Notes under the pieces: generated by a model | Database searches by the model: none | What the model saw: the letters and a program-made list of their open reading frames with translations, nothing else | Told to the model about the DNA's origin: nothing | Program-made: the position numbers and the translations under genes | Shown here: piece after piece, positions 1 to 9,581 of the stretch | How the letters are laid out: each line of letters opens with the position of its first letter | Position numbering within the stretch: the stretch's first letter is position 1 | NCBI RefSeq assembly: GCF_002802915.1 | Contig: NZ_PEBJ01000002.1 | Coordinates: forward strand, 62,001-126,000 | DNA length: 64,000 bases | DNA from: Bifidobacterium felsineum | GTDB taxonomy: Bacteria; Actinomycetota; Actinomycetes; Actinomycetales; Bifidobacteriaceae | Direction: 5' to 3'

Positions 1-109
1 GTAGCGAACGGTTGTTCACGCGGTCGCTCATGGCCTGATCATTGCCCGGAGCGTTCTTGCGTTCCTCGGCCTCATATTCCTTATCTTTCTCGGTGACTAC
101 CTCACCCAT
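1..109 (-). CDS. Unrecognised protein, N-terminal fragment cut by window edge
   Basis: A start codon at 109 (minus strand) is preceded by a good AAGGAG ribosome binding site, and 36 codons are open to the left edge. The visible N-terminus (MGEVVTEKDKEYEAEERKNA...) is very charged and looks like a disordered leader rather than a folded domain. I do not recognise the family. Transcription runs leftwards, away from folC, so it is not in the folC-smc unit. Confidence 0.55.
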   Translation of the reverse strand, partial: MGEVVTEKDKEYEAEERKNAPGNDQAMSDRVNNRSL

Positions 110-742
110 CGATACTCCTTATAAATGAAGGCTCATGTTACCGCTCCCATACTAGTCGTTCGAATTCATTTGATGCATGCCGTTCGTGGTTTTGCGGATT
201 TGCAAGTCTGGTGAGAGTTCGCATGTTGCAACAGGCGGAAAATAGGTGTGCAGTCAGTGCGTAGCGTACTGCATGCGATGAGGACTTGCTCGGCTGAGAT
301 TCCTTGTGCAAACGCGGAATCGAAGAATGGCAAAGCAAAACGAAAATTGTAGGTACGCGCGCATTCGATGAGTGTGTGAGCTGGAGGTGTGAGCAATAAT
401 TCGGTATCTCTACCATTGCATAATGGCATATATCGTGACAGCACACCGTCCTTTGGGCATATCGACATGGCCAGCGAATCCGCTTTTTAGAGGAATTGCG
501 GCAGGCAACAAGCATGCTGTGATTCACCGAGTGCAGAATGAGAGCATGATGGCTGAGTCCTATAGACCCCGGCGATTACTATGGTGGAAGTTTTCGCTTG
601 AAAGTTCATATTCGGCACGGCGGCTGCAGATTATGCTCCTGCTGGTGCCGAAGATGGAACGGGGTAACGCTTCACAAGCCCGGCGGCGGTCAGTACCGAG
701 TCGGGAGTGCAATGCGTCAAAGAATTGAGATGGAGGATGGGT
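110..742. other. Long intergenic stretch with no convincing gene
   Basis: This 633-bp region lies between two divergently transcribed genes. Open frames exist on both strands (for example 423-728 plus and 138-527 minus), but their translations are rich in Cys, His, Arg and Ser, look like no family, and lack ribosome binding sites. There is a small hairpin, GATTCC-N12-GGAATC, near 298-321. I see no tRNA, T-box or folate riboswitch pattern. It should hold the promoters of both flanking genes and could contain decayed coding sequence. Confidence 0.5.
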
Positions 743-2344
743 ATGTCATTCGAGCATCCGAATAGGAACAACGAGACGATGAGGGACGTCGAGCTGGATA
801 TCATGAGCCGGCCTCCTGAGCACAACACCACGAACCTTGATCTGGATCGTATGAATCTGATGCTCGATTTGCTCGGACACCCCGAACAGTCCTTCCGCGT
901 GATTCATGTGACCGGCACCAACGGCAAGGGCTCCACCGCTCGTATGGCCGAGGCCATTTGCCGTGCATACGGCATGCGCACGGGTCTCTACACATCTCCG
1001 CATCTGGAGCGCATCAACGAACGCATCTGCATCGATGGCCAGCAGCTTTCCGATGATGATTTCATCGATATTTGGGATCAGACCAAGGACTTGGTGGCTT
1101 TGGTTGACGCCAAGATGGAGGAGCAGGGCAAGCCGAAGATGAGCTTCTTCGAAGTGCTCACCGCCATGGCCATTTGGAAGTTCGCCGATGCCCCGGTGGA
1201 TGTGGCCATCGTGGAGGTTGGTATGGGTGGCGCATGGGATGCCACAAATGTGATTAACGCCGATGCCGCAATCATCGGTCCGGTGGACATGGACCACATG
1301 CAGTGGCTGGGGGACACGGTCGAGAAGATCGCCGGTGAGAAGGTCGGCATCATCAAGCCCGGTTGCACCGCGATCATCGGCCCGCAGCCTCATGAGGAAG
1401 CAGTCATGCCGATCATCGAGGATGCTGCAGCGCGCAACCACGCCACGCTGGTGCGTGATGGCTATGAGATGACGGTGTCCGACCGTATGCCGGCCGTCGG
1501 CGGTCAGGTCGCCACGCTGACCACGCCGAACGGCACATACGAAGGTGTGCCAATCGCCAAGTTTGGCGAACATCAGGCGCATAACGCGCTGGCTGCGCTC
1601 GCCGCCGCCGAAGTGGTGATTCCGGTCAATGGACCGTTGGATGGTGATCTGGTGGCCGAGGCGTTGAGCTCGGTTAAGATTCCCGGCCGCATCGAGCAGA
1701 TCCGCACCTCGCCGACCATCATTCTGGACGGCGGGCACAATGTGAACGCCGCCGAAGCGTTGCGCAAGGCCATCGAGGAAAGCTACGACTTCAAGCAGCT
1801 GGTTGGTGTGGTGGCCATGATGCGCGACAAGCAGGTTGAGGAATACCTCGGCGTGCTGGAACCGATCCTGAGCTCCGTGGTGGTCACCGAAAACTCCTGG
1901 CGTGACCGTGTGATGTCCGCCGACGATCTTGAGAAGATTGCCGTGGATGTATTCGGCCGTGACCGTGTGATCAAGGAACCGAATCTGCCGGATGCCATTC
2001 AGACCGCCGTCAACATGGTCGATGCCGAAGATGAACTGGGCGTTGGCTATGGCCATGGTGTGCTGATCTGCGGCAGCTTTGTCACCGCCGGTGACGCCCG
2101 CACGATGCTTGAGGAGCATGCGAGCCCGACCATGAAGCAGGCCATGAACATCCATCAGCCGGTGGTCGATCCTGATGATTCTGATGATTCGAATGCCGAT
2201 GATGATGCCGCCGATACGCTCGACGACCAGATCAGCCCTGACGACTTCGACGTATTCGATGTGCTTGGCCTTGGCAAATCCGGTCTCGGCGGCAACGCGA
2301 ACGATACGGATGCTGACGGCACCGATCAGGCTGCAGGTCAGTGA
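743..2344 (+). CDS. folC: Bifunctional folylpolyglutamate synthase / dihydrofolate synthase
   Basis: FolC adds glutamate to dihydropteroate or to folates using ATP, in the cytoplasm. The 533-residue product has the Mur-ligase-like P-loop GTNGKGST near residue 58, followed by LYTSPHLERINERI and the family motif VGMGGAWDATN. The C-terminal ligase half includes ILDGGHNVNAAEAL. The ATG at 743 is chosen because GGAGG sits 6 nt upstream; an in-frame ATG lies at 737. The last 60 or so residues form an Asp-rich tail (DPDDSDDSNADDD...) beyond the usual end of the family, probably disordered. smc starts 12 bp after the stop, so the two genes are probably co-transcribed. Confidence 0.93.
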   Translation: MSFEHPNRNNETMRDVELDIMSRPPEHNTTNLDLDRMNLMLDLLGHPEQSFRVIHVTGTNGKGSTARMAEAICRAYGMRTGLYTSPHLERINERICIDGQQLSDDDFIDIWDQTKDLVALVDAKMEEQGKPKMSFFEVLTAMAIWKFADAPVDVAIVEVGMGGAWDATNVINADAAIIGPVDMDHMQWLGDTVEKIAGEKVGIIKPGCTAIIGPQPHEEAVMPIIEDAAARNHATLVRDGYEMTVSDRMPAVGGQVATLTTPNGTYEGVPIAKFGEHQAHNALAALAAAEVVIPVNGPLDGDLVAEALSSVKIPGRIEQIRTSPTIILDGGHNVNAAEALRKAIEESYDFKQLVGVVAMMRDKQVEEYLGVLEPILSSVVVTENSWRDRVMSADDLEKIAVDVFGRDRVIKEPNLPDAIQTAVNMVDAEDELGVGYGHGVLICGSFVTAGDARTMLEEHASPTMKQAMNIHQPVVDPDDSDDSNADDDAADTLDDQISPDDFDVFDVLGLGKSGLGGNANDTDADGTDQAAGQ

Positions 2345-2356
2345 CGGGCCTACTCC

Positions 2357-5300
2357 ATGTATCTCAAAGAGCTCACCCTACGCGGCTTCAAATCCTTCGC
2401 TTCGGCCACCACCTTGCGGTTCGAGCCTGGGATTACCGCGGTCGTAGGCCCGAACGGGTCAGGTAAGTCGAATATCGTCGACGCGCTGACCTGGGTCATG
2501 GGTGAGCAGGGTGCCAAGAACCTGAGGGGCACATCCATGGAGGACGTGATCTTCGCGGGCACGTCCTCCAGACCTCCACTTGGCCGCGCACAGGTGAGCC
2601 TGACCATCGATAACTCCGATCACACATTGGATATCGATTACACGGAAGTCACCATCTCCCGCACGATATTCCGCAATGGCGGTTCGGAATACGCCATCAA
2701 CGGGTCGACATGCCGCCTGCTGGATATCCAGGAGCTGCTTTCAGACACGGGTCTTGGCCAACAAATGCATGTGATTGTCGGCCAAGGACGATTGGACGCG
2801 ATTCTCAAAGCCGATCCGTCCGGACATCGCGCATTCATCGAGGAAGCCGCAGGCATTCTCAAACATCGCAAGCGCAAGGAACGCGCCTTGCGCAAACTGG
2901 CCAATACCGAGACGAATCTGAACCGTTTGGATGACTTGCTCCGAGAATTGCATCGCCAGTTAGGTCCTCTCGGTAGACAGGCCCGCATTTCTCGCAGAGC
3001 GGACGCCATTCAGATATCGGTGCGAGACGCGCAGGCCCGACTGTATGCCGAAGATGCGCAGCAGTCGATGACCCGCCGGGAAACCGTGCGCAAGGAACTG
3101 GGCGAAGTGCGAATTGATTTGGCTGCCGCCCAACGTGAGCTGGCGCAAGTGAAGGTGCGCATCGAGCAGGTGGAATCCCTGACCTCCCAATCGAGTCCCG
3201 CCATCGCGCAAGCCAATCAATACTGGCATGATTTCGCCCAAACCCGGGAACGGCTGCTTGCTCTGGCGCAACTTGCCGACGAACGTGCACAATCGACGGC
3301 TCACGGCATCGTCAGCAATATGGGCGAGGATCCCGACTTGCTGCATGCGCGTGCCGATGAGCTTGAGCAACAGGCCGGTGTGCAGAGCCGCATGGTGAGC
3401 GATGCCCGACTGGCTTTCGACAAGGCCACGGAACAGCGAGCCGATAATGAAAGACAGTTGGCTTCGGTACGCCAGACGCTGACTGAATTGCGCAAAACCG
3501 CGCAGGAGCGCGACTCCGCAATCACCAGGCTTCGTGAATTGATTGCTCGCGAGGAATCCGCAGTGCAATTAGCCCAAAGCAGGGCCAAGGATTATACAGG
3601 CCAGCGCAAAACGGCAGTCGAGCAGCGTGACGGCGTACAGCTCCAACTTGATGCCTTGCATAAGGAATCCGAAGCGGTTTCGGACGACAATGGTGCGGCG
3701 TTGGATGCCGCCCGTGCAACATTGTCGGAATGCCGCGATGCGCTGAATGATCTGACGGGCACGCAGCGCAATCTGCAATCGCAGATCATCTCCCTGAACG
3801 CCAAGGCCGATGCGCTCGCCGACACATTGGCCAGTCGTAACGCATCCGGCGCGTTGGAACATGACGAAGCCGCGCACGTTTTAGGGCGACTCACCGATTT
3901 CATCCATGTCGCTGAAGGATGGGAAGAAGCGGTGGCCCATGTGCTCGGCCAATTTTCCAGTGCCATCGTGGTCGCCGAGTCGAGCAACATGCTCCATGCG
4001 TTGGAACGTGCCCGCGAAGACAAGCTGGGGAAGGCCGTGATGATTGCGGCAGCGCATGGCTCGACCGCGCGAATGGAACAACATCCGCCAGTGACAGATG
4101 CCGACGATGCGGACAGGGGAACCGTTCGTCGGCTTGATTCGCTGGTCACCATCAATCCTCAGGCTGCCAACAACGTTGCGGCACAGGATGTGGTAGCTGC
4201 TGTGCGACTGCTGCTGAACGATACGATTGCGGCGGATAGCCTCGAACAGGCACAACATCTGGTGGAATCCGGACAAGCGGAACAGGCAGTGACAGCCCAA
4301 GGCGAAATGCTGTGCAGGGGAGTGGCGGCGGTTGGTGGCTCATCGCTCTCCCAATCCGATTTGGCTCTTGCCGCCAAACGCGATAAGGCATTGGCACAGG
4401 CATCGCAACTCGAAGTTCAGGAGCAACAGGTTGCCGAACAGGTAGCCCACGCCAAACGGCAGCGGGATGAGGCTGCGCGAGCCGTCGATCAGGAATCCTC
4501 CAAGCGCACTGAGCTCAGGCTCAAGATACAGCAAGCGCAGAGAACATTGCAGGCGACGCAACAGCGACTTGCCTCATTGAACAAGCAGGTCGCGCAATTC
4601 GATCATCGTATTGCCGAGACGAAATCGCAGGAGCATGACCATCAGCTCAAGCTCGATGATCTCAAGCGTGCTTTGGAATCCGCTCAGCAGTCCGGCGGCA
4701 CACAGGAACAATGGGATGATCTCGAGGAACGGGAACATGAACTTGAACAGGCATTGTCCCGTGCTCGGGAGCATGAGGTCGAGGCCAAAATCGCTTGGAA
4801 TGATGCCTCCCGTAAGGCCGAATCATTGCGCAGGCAGGTGGAATTGCTTCGCGATAACGCCAAGGAGGCGACGGAACGACGCATCCGTATCGAAGCATTG
4901 AATGCCAAGCGCAGGGTGCAAGTCACACATTTGGAAGGTGTGGCCCAAGATGCGCGCAGTGTGGCTGCGATGGTGGCGGAGACGCTGCAAGGCATAGCAG
5001 GCGAGCGTGACCGTCTGCAGGCTGAAGCGTCCAGCCATGATGAAGAGCTGAAGACGTTGCGCGCGCAACGCAATGCCATTGAGCCCCAGGTCACTGATCT
5101 GACCGCTCGTGAACACACGTTGGATGTGAATCGTGAACGACTCGCCATGGAGACTGGCCAGCTTACGCAGAAAGTTTCCGACGAACTCGGATTGACGTTG
5201 GAGGAATTGGTCCAGGAATATGGTCCTGACCAGCCCGTGCCGGTTCTCGATGATGACGGCAACCCAGTGCCGCTCGACGAGTCGTCGGATGACGATGTTT

Positions 5301-6022
5301 CACCATCCGGTGACGAGACGGCTTCCGAAGATGAAGCACCGTCGCAACGCTTCCAGACCGTGCCCTATAACCGCGCCGAGCAGAGGAAACGATTGGACAA
5401 AGCCCGGCGCGATCTGGCAGCCCTCGGCAAGATCAATCCATTGGCCATGGAAGAATATGAAGCCTTGGAGGAGCGCAATAAATATCTTAACGATCAGCGT
5501 AACGATGTGGCGAAGTCCCGTGATGATCTCATGCAATTGATCAAGGACCTTGATTCCACCATGGTCACGGTGTTCAAAGCGGCGTTTGATGATACCGCCA
5601 AGGCTTTCGAACAAGTATTCGCGACGTTGTTCCCCGGAGGCACAGGGCGGCTTCGTTTGGAAAACCCGGATGATCTGCTGACCACTGGCGTATTGGTGGA
5701 GGCAAGCCCTGCCGGCAAACGCGTCAAACAGCTGAGTCTGCTTTCCGGCGGGGAACGCTCGTTGACGGCATTGGCGCTACTGTTCGCCATCTTCACCGCA
5801 CGTCCCAGCCCGTTCTATGTGATGGACGAGGTGGAGGCCGCGCTCGATGATGTGAATCTCACCAGATTGATCAATGCGTTGAATGAGCTGCGTGAACATG
5901 CGCAGCTCATCATCATCACCCATCAGCAGCGCACGATGAGCATCGCCGATGCGCTCTACGGTGTAACCATGCGCGCCGATGGCGTGACCGCCGTTATCAG
6001 CCAGAAACTGAATCGCAAATAA
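2357..6022 (+). CDS. smc: Chromosome segregation ATPase SMC
   Basis: SMC is the ATPase subunit of the condensin complex, which compacts and separates daughter chromosomes together with ScpA and ScpB, both encoded near 20.8-22.3 kb. The 1221-residue protein has an N-terminal Walker A (GPNGSGKSN, about residue 33), a long coiled coil, a hinge region around residues 500-650, a second coiled coil, and a C-terminal signature (LLSGGERSLTALALLFAIF) with Walker B (FYVMDEVEAALDD). An acidic Ser/Asp insert (DESSDDDVSPSGDETASEDE) near residues 970-1000 interrupts the second coiled coil and is probably a flexible loop. Length and motif order are normal for the family. Confidence 0.97.
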   Translation: MYLKELTLRGFKSFASATTLRFEPGITAVVGPNGSGKSNIVDALTWVMGEQGAKNLRGTSMEDVIFAGTSSRPPLGRAQVSLTIDNSDHTLDIDYTEVTISRTIFRNGGSEYAINGSTCRLLDIQELLSDTGLGQQMHVIVGQGRLDAILKADPSGHRAFIEEAAGILKHRKRKERALRKLANTETNLNRLDDLLRELHRQLGPLGRQARISRRADAIQISVRDAQARLYAEDAQQSMTRRETVRKELGEVRIDLAAAQRELAQVKVRIEQVESLTSQSSPAIAQANQYWHDFAQTRERLLALAQLADERAQSTAHGIVSNMGEDPDLLHARADELEQQAGVQSRMVSDARLAFDKATEQRADNERQLASVRQTLTELRKTAQERDSAITRLRELIAREESAVQLAQSRAKDYTGQRKTAVEQRDGVQLQLDALHKESEAVSDDNGAALDAARATLSECRDALNDLTGTQRNLQSQIISLNAKADALADTLASRNASGALEHDEAAHVLGRLTDFIHVAEGWEEAVAHVLGQFSSAIVVAESSNMLHALERAREDKLGKAVMIAAAHGSTARMEQHPPVTDADDADRGTVRRLDSLVTINPQAANNVAAQDVVAAVRLLLNDTIAADSLEQAQHLVESGQAEQAVTAQGEMLCRGVAAVGGSSLSQSDLALAAKRDKALAQASQLEVQEQQVAEQVAHAKRQRDEAARAVDQESSKRTELRLKIQQAQRTLQATQQRLASLNKQVAQFDHRIAETKSQEHDHQLKLDDLKRALESAQQSGGTQEQWDDLEEREHELEQALSRAREHEVEAKIAWNDASRKAESLRRQVELLRDNAKEATERRIRIEALNAKRRVQVTHLEGVAQDARSVAAMVAETLQGIAGERDRLQAEASSHDEELKTLRAQRNAIEPQVTDLTAREHTLDVNRERLAMETGQLTQKVSDELGLTLEELVQEYGPDQPVPVLDDDGNPVPLDESSDDDVSPSGDETASEDEAPSQRFQTVPYNRAEQRKRLDKARRDLAALGKINPLAMEEYEALEERNKYLNDQRNDVAKSRDDLMQLIKDLDSTMVTVFKAAFDDTAKAFEQVFATLFPGGTGRLRLENPDDLLTTGVLVEASPAGKRVKQLSLLSGGERSLTALALLFAIFTARPSPFYVMDEVEAALDDVNLTRLINALNELREHAQLIIITHQQRTMSIADALYGVTMRADGVTAVISQKLNRK

Positions 6023-6026
6023 AAAT

Positions 6027-6058
6027 GGCGGGAGACTCGTATGAAGAGCGCTCCCGCC
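6027..6058. terminator. Bidirectional terminator between smc and the FemABX gene
   Basis: GGCGGGAG (6027-6034) pairs with CTCCCGCC (6051-6058) around a 16-nt loop. It sits between the smc stop codon (6020-6022) and the end of the convergent FemABX-like gene (6077). A run of A on the left side can serve as the U-tract for the minus-strand transcript. Confidence 0.6.
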
Positions 6059-6076
6059 ACCGGTATTGTTGCCTTG

Positions 6077-7075
6077 CTACTTTCGCAGGGACTTGCGCAA
6101 ATGCTGCAGCATCTGCAGTGCCCAGTAGAAGCTCCTCTTAATCGGAATATCACGAGCTGGAGCTACTGGGGTGATTTCTTCGGTGAACTTGGTCTTGAAT
6201 TCGTTCAGTCCTTTCAACGAGGGAGCGAAATCCGATCCAATGCCCATCAAATCGTAATCCGTGATGCCCTGTGTGCCGAGGATGCAGCATTCGGAATACA
6301 GCAGTTTATCGGTAACATGGAGACGCATAACCTCACTGCGCATTCCCGCATAGTAGCGTACGGCGCGTGAACCATTCACCGTGACGATAGACCAGGCTAC
6401 GACCTTACCCTCGATGCGTGCGGCAAAGACACGGCAATGATTGGCCCCAAGGGCCTTGATCATATCGGAATAATCGCTCATCGGTGCGGGAGCGAAACCG
6501 TCACGTTTGCCGGTCTCGACCATAACGTCGTAGTACTCGGAAAAATCTTTTAGCGCCTGCTGCGTTTCGTCTGCTACCTCAGCCGGGCACTCTCGGAGGG
6601 ACTTGCGCACATCGCGGCGGCCACGGCGCTTCATGCGGGACAGAATCGCATCATCGCCACCTGTCACGTCAATGACCACAGTAGCATCGTAAGGCACAGT
6701 GGACAGCACTGGCTTGGTGCCGGTGCTATACCAAGTGTCTATACGGATGAAGGCTATGTTGCGATCGGTGCGCTTAACCATATCCACGATGGCGGCGATC
6801 ACCTTCTGTTCATCGGATTCACTTGGTTTGGCAAGCCAAGTCGGGCCGTGAACGGATCGGAGATAGTGATATCCGTGAGTTTCATAATCAATGAACGAAA
6901 TCACCGCTATGACTGCATCATCTTGAGTGATGAGATAGCTGCCCCACGGTGTGCGGCCATCAATATCCGCCTGATAGTCCGACCAGACTGCCGTCTGCTC
7001 AATAGGCAAGGCGATGCCCGCCCGCGCTGCTTCGGATTCGAGTGTGGCTCCATCGACTTTCTTTAAAGTAATCAT
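6077..7075 (-). CDS. FemABX-family aminoacyltransferase (peptidoglycan interpeptide bridge)
   Basis: FemABX enzymes transfer amino acids from aminoacyl-tRNA onto the stem peptide of lipid-linked peptidoglycan precursors. The 332-residue sequence has two GNAT-like halves. The first contains an SFIDYETHGYHYLRSVHGPTW-like stretch, and the second has DYSDMIKALG, VVAWSIVTVNGSRAVRYYAG and a terminal YDLMGIGSD...LNEFKTKF motif typical of the family. The ATG at 7075 is preferred over a TTG at 7105 because AGGA lies just upstream. It follows murE on the same strand with a 72-bp gap, so the two probably act in one pathway. The amino acid transferred cannot be read from the sequence. Confidence 0.8.
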   Translation of the reverse strand: MITLKKVDGATLESEAARAGIALPIEQTAVWSDYQADIDGRTPWGSYLITQDDAVIAVISFIDYETHGYHYLRSVHGPTWLAKPSESDEQKVIAAIVDMVKRTDRNIAFIRIDTWYSTGTKPVLSTVPYDATVVIDVTGGDDAILSRMKRRGRRDVRKSLRECPAEVADETQQALKDFSEYYDVMVETGKRDGFAPAPMSDYSDMIKALGANHCRVFAARIEGKVVAWSIVTVNGSRAVRYYAGMRSEVMRLHVTDKLLYSECCILGTQGITDYDLMGIGSDFAPSLKGLNEFKTKFTEEITPVAPARDIPIKRSFYWALQMLQHLRKSLRK

Positions 7076-7147
7076 TGTGATAATCCTATGTTCTCTTGTG
7101 CACAAACTGTTGGCGATAAATCAATTGATTGTTGTTCTGATTGCTGA

Positions 7148-8716
7148 TTACTGCGCGATGCCGAGCAGACGGCGTACAACATGCCCGTCTCCTTCGTAGG
7201 GAGCGTGCTTGCCTTCCACTTTGATCCACTGCTCCTCGCCCTTGCCGATGACCAGCAGCACGGTCATGCGACCCTCCGCCGCCGTCTGTTCGGCCTCCCG
7301 AACGGCCTGTTCGATGGCCTTGGCACGGTCGAGAATGATTTCGCTGGACACATTGGGATTGGTGATGTATCCGCGCATCTCGTTCAAGATATCGAGCATC
7401 GGCTCCTTAACGGTGTCTTCCGAGGTTAGGATGATGCGATCGGCTTTTTCCTGAGCTCCGTTGATAATACCCTCGCGACGATCCACGGCTTTGTCTCCGA
7501 CGGAACCGGTGACCACGATGATGCGGGGATTGCGTTCAGCATACTTATGCGACACGAAATCGATCAGCGTGCGAGTGCTGACGAAATTATGCGCATAATC
7601 CACATACGCCACAATCGTGCCATCCTGATTGGCGAAATGCTCCATGCGCCCGGAAATACGGACATGTTCCAGCGCGGCGAATGCGGAGGAATCCTCAGGC
7701 ACTCCTGCCGCACGGGAAAGCGCGATGGCCGTGGCCGCATTGGCGGCATTGAATCCGCCCTCAAGTTCCAGAGAGAAGTCGCCGATGGCTTGGCCATGTT
7801 CTCGGAATATGTATCGCGATGCATTATTCGGGTCAGGCAACGCAATGAAATCGCTGTCTTGCGCGACGCTGCCTGTATCTCCATCACGGAGCGCGAATGT
7901 GACGACCGGCACTTGAGCGTTATGGGCGTCTTCGCGAATCAGATCGGCGTGATCGCAATCGGTGCCGAGCACCAGCAACTTGCAGTTATTGGTAATCTGA
8001 CGCTTGCAGTACAGGTAGTCCTCGAACGTTGGGTGCTCGATGGGGCTGATGTGATCGGGAGAGATGTTCAGGAACGCCGCCACATCGAATGTGAGTCCAT
8101 AGACTCGGTTGACCTTGTAAGCCTGGGAAGACACCTCCATGACGAGGTATCGCATGCCATTGCTCACGGCCTCATGCATCATGCGGAAGGCGTCGAGGCT
8201 TTCCGGGGTGGTCAGGGCCGATTCGACGTAGGTGTGGCCATCGAGACAGTTGTCCACCGAGGAGAACAACGCGCATTTGCCATCGGAATAGGCGTTGAGT
8301 ACGGCCTGCGTGAAATAGGCGGTCGTGGTCTTGCCTTTGGTGCCGGTGATGCCGATTACCGTGAGCTTGTCTTGCGGGCGGCCGAAGAACTCGGCGGATA
8401 GCAGGCTCATGGCCTTGCGCACATCGGTCACGATCAGGCCGGGAGCGGAGGTCTCCTGGCTGTAATCCGTCTGGGCGACGTATGCGGCCAGACCGCGTTC
8501 GTCGATGTTCCGAAGGAATGAAGACTTGAAATTGCCTTTGCAGAACAGCAAGGTGCCATCGGCTACTTCACGTGTGTCATAGGTGATGTTGCCGAACGGA
8601 TGATCGTGTTCGGCGATTCTCCCGGCATCAAGAGTCCAGCAATCGCCTGCGATGATTTCGCGTAACAGATGATGGTGTTCAAGCAGCTGTGCCGCCGAGG
8701 CCAAAGTCAAAGCCAT
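7148..8716 (-). CDS. murE: MurE-type UDP-MurNAc-tripeptide ligase, non-DAP
   Basis: MurE ligates the third residue of the peptidoglycan stem peptide to UDP-MurNAc-L-Ala-D-Glu with ATP. The 522-residue product shows NITYDTREVADGTLLFCKG, the P-loop GITGTKGKTTTAYF (about residues 122-135), VMEVSSQAYKVNRVYGLTFD and the C-terminal YVDYAHN and VVTGSVGDKAVDRRE motifs. In DAP-adding MurE enzymes the specificity loop reads DNPR; here the equivalent segment reads LTSEDTVKEP, which argues for lysine or ornithine as substrate. The start at 8716 is supported by GGGAG 8-9 nt upstream; a longer reading to 8842 would run through the promoter region shared with sigH. Confidence 0.85.
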   Translation of the reverse strand: MALTLASAAQLLEHHHLLREIIAGDCWTLDAGRIAEHDHPFGNITYDTREVADGTLLFCKGNFKSSFLRNIDERGLAAYVAQTDYSQETSAPGLIVTDVRKAMSLLSAEFFGRPQDKLTVIGITGTKGKTTTAYFTQAVLNAYSDGKCALFSSVDNCLDGHTYVESALTTPESLDAFRMMHEAVSNGMRYLVMEVSSQAYKVNRVYGLTFDVAAFLNISPDHISPIEHPTFEDYLYCKRQITNNCKLLVLGTDCDHADLIREDAHNAQVPVVTFALRDGDTGSVAQDSDFIALPDPNNASRYIFREHGQAIGDFSLELEGGFNAANAATAIALSRAAGVPEDSSAFAALEHVRISGRMEHFANQDGTIVAYVDYAHNFVSTRTLIDFVSHKYAERNPRIIVVTGSVGDKAVDRREGIINGAQEKADRIILTSEDTVKEPMLDILNEMRGYITNPNVSSEIILDRAKAIEQAVREAEQTAAEGRMTVLLVIGKGEEQWIKVEGKHAPYEGDGHVVRRLLGIAQ

Positions 8717-8818
8717 AAATCGTTTCTCCCTGTTTCTTACCGAAAGATATTCTACAGTCCGTTTGCGCCACGGCATGGCAGCGGTGGCATCGGCCACGAT
8801 ATGAGCACACGAGTTGGC

Positions 8819-8824
8819 TACAAT
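8819..8824 (+). promoter_or_regulatory. Putative -10 box of sigH, leaderless arrangement
   Basis: TACAAT ends 8 nt before the GTG start of sigH, which has no ribosome binding site. This spacing would place the transcript start at or next to the start codon. Confidence 0.45.
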
Positions 8825-8832
8825 GAGCAATC

Positions 8833-9579
8833 GTGACCACAACGAACCAAGTACCAGATCAAATCGCTCCAGGCGATACGAACACGGGCAAGCACATGGT
8901 TTTGGGGGAGACCATGGCGTCCAAACGCGCCCGGTTCGAGCAGCTGGCCATGCCTGCTGTCAATGCGCTGTATCGGCAGGCGATGCGTTTGACCAACAAT
9001 CCCGAGGATGCCCAGGATTTGGTTCAGGATACCTTCGAGCGTGGTTTCAAGGCCTTCGACACCTTCCAGCCCGGCTCCAATTTCGAGGCGTGGATGACCA
9101 CCATCGAACGCAATGCCTACTTCAACCAGTACGCCAAAGCCAAGCGTCGCCCTCAGCGCGCCAATGATTCAACCGGCGAATATGATGACTGGGATATCTA
9201 TGACGCCGCGGAGCATTCATCGGATGGGCTGAAATCCGCTGAAGAGGAATATCTGGACGCTTTCGCTCCTGAAGAGATTATGCAGGCGCTTGCCAAGCTT
9301 TCCCCCGAGCGCCGCCAGGTGTTTATCGATGCTGCTATCGATGGCAAGTCATACCAGCAGGTGGCGGATGAGCAGGGGGTAAAAATCGGTACGGTGATGA
9401 GTCGTTTGAACCGTGCGCGAGCCCAGCTCAAACGTGAATTGGCAGCATATGCGCGCGAACGTGGGTATGTAGCAGATGAAACGGCGAAATCAGCCGGTTC
9501 ACCATCCGCGAAGTTGCGGAAAAACGCGAGTGAGCGCCACGAAACCGTTCATAATGGAAATGATGGAAAGGAGATGTGA
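8833..9579 (+). CDS. sigH: ECF RNA polymerase sigma factor, SigH/SigR type
   Basis: An extracytoplasmic-function sigma factor that directs RNA polymerase to stress promoters. The 248-residue protein has region 2 (ALYRQAMRLTNNPEDAQDLVQDTFERGFKAFDTFQPGSNFEAW...) and region 4 (LAKLSPERRQVFIDAAIDGKSYQQVADEQGVKIGTVMSRLNRARAQLK). The region 2 pattern with NFEAWMTTIERNAYFN matches the actinobacterial SigH/SigR group that responds to thiol-oxidising and heat stress. The next gene, which overlaps it by one base, encodes a cysteine-rich small protein as expected for a cognate redox anti-sigma factor. GTG 8833 is taken as start from the upstream -10 box; ATG 8914 behind GGGGGAG is an alternative. The C-terminal 35 residues are low complexity. 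Confidence 0.88.
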   Translation: MTTTNQVPDQIAPGDTNTGKHMVLGETMASKRARFEQLAMPAVNALYRQAMRLTNNPEDAQDLVQDTFERGFKAFDTFQPGSNFEAWMTTIERNAYFNQYAKAKRRPQRANDSTGEYDDWDIYDAAEHSSDGLKSAEEEYLDAFAPEEIMQALAKLSPERRQVFIDAAIDGKSYQQVADEQGVKIGTVMSRLNRARAQLKRELAAYARERGYVADETAKSAGSPSAKLRKNASERHETVHNGNDGKEM

Positions 9580-9581
9580 TG

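Noticed and set aside
540..700. Possible T-box or folate riboswitch before folC
   Set aside because: The T-box AGGGTGGNACCGCG core and folate riboswitch features are not present.
423..728. A 101-codon open frame upstream of folC
   Set aside because: No ribosome binding site, atypical composition (many R, S, N, W), and no recognisable family. Left as unexplained intergenic DNA.
746..2155. A 469-codon open frame antisense to folC
   Set aside because: Also a codon-bias shadow; folC motifs on the plus strand are complete.
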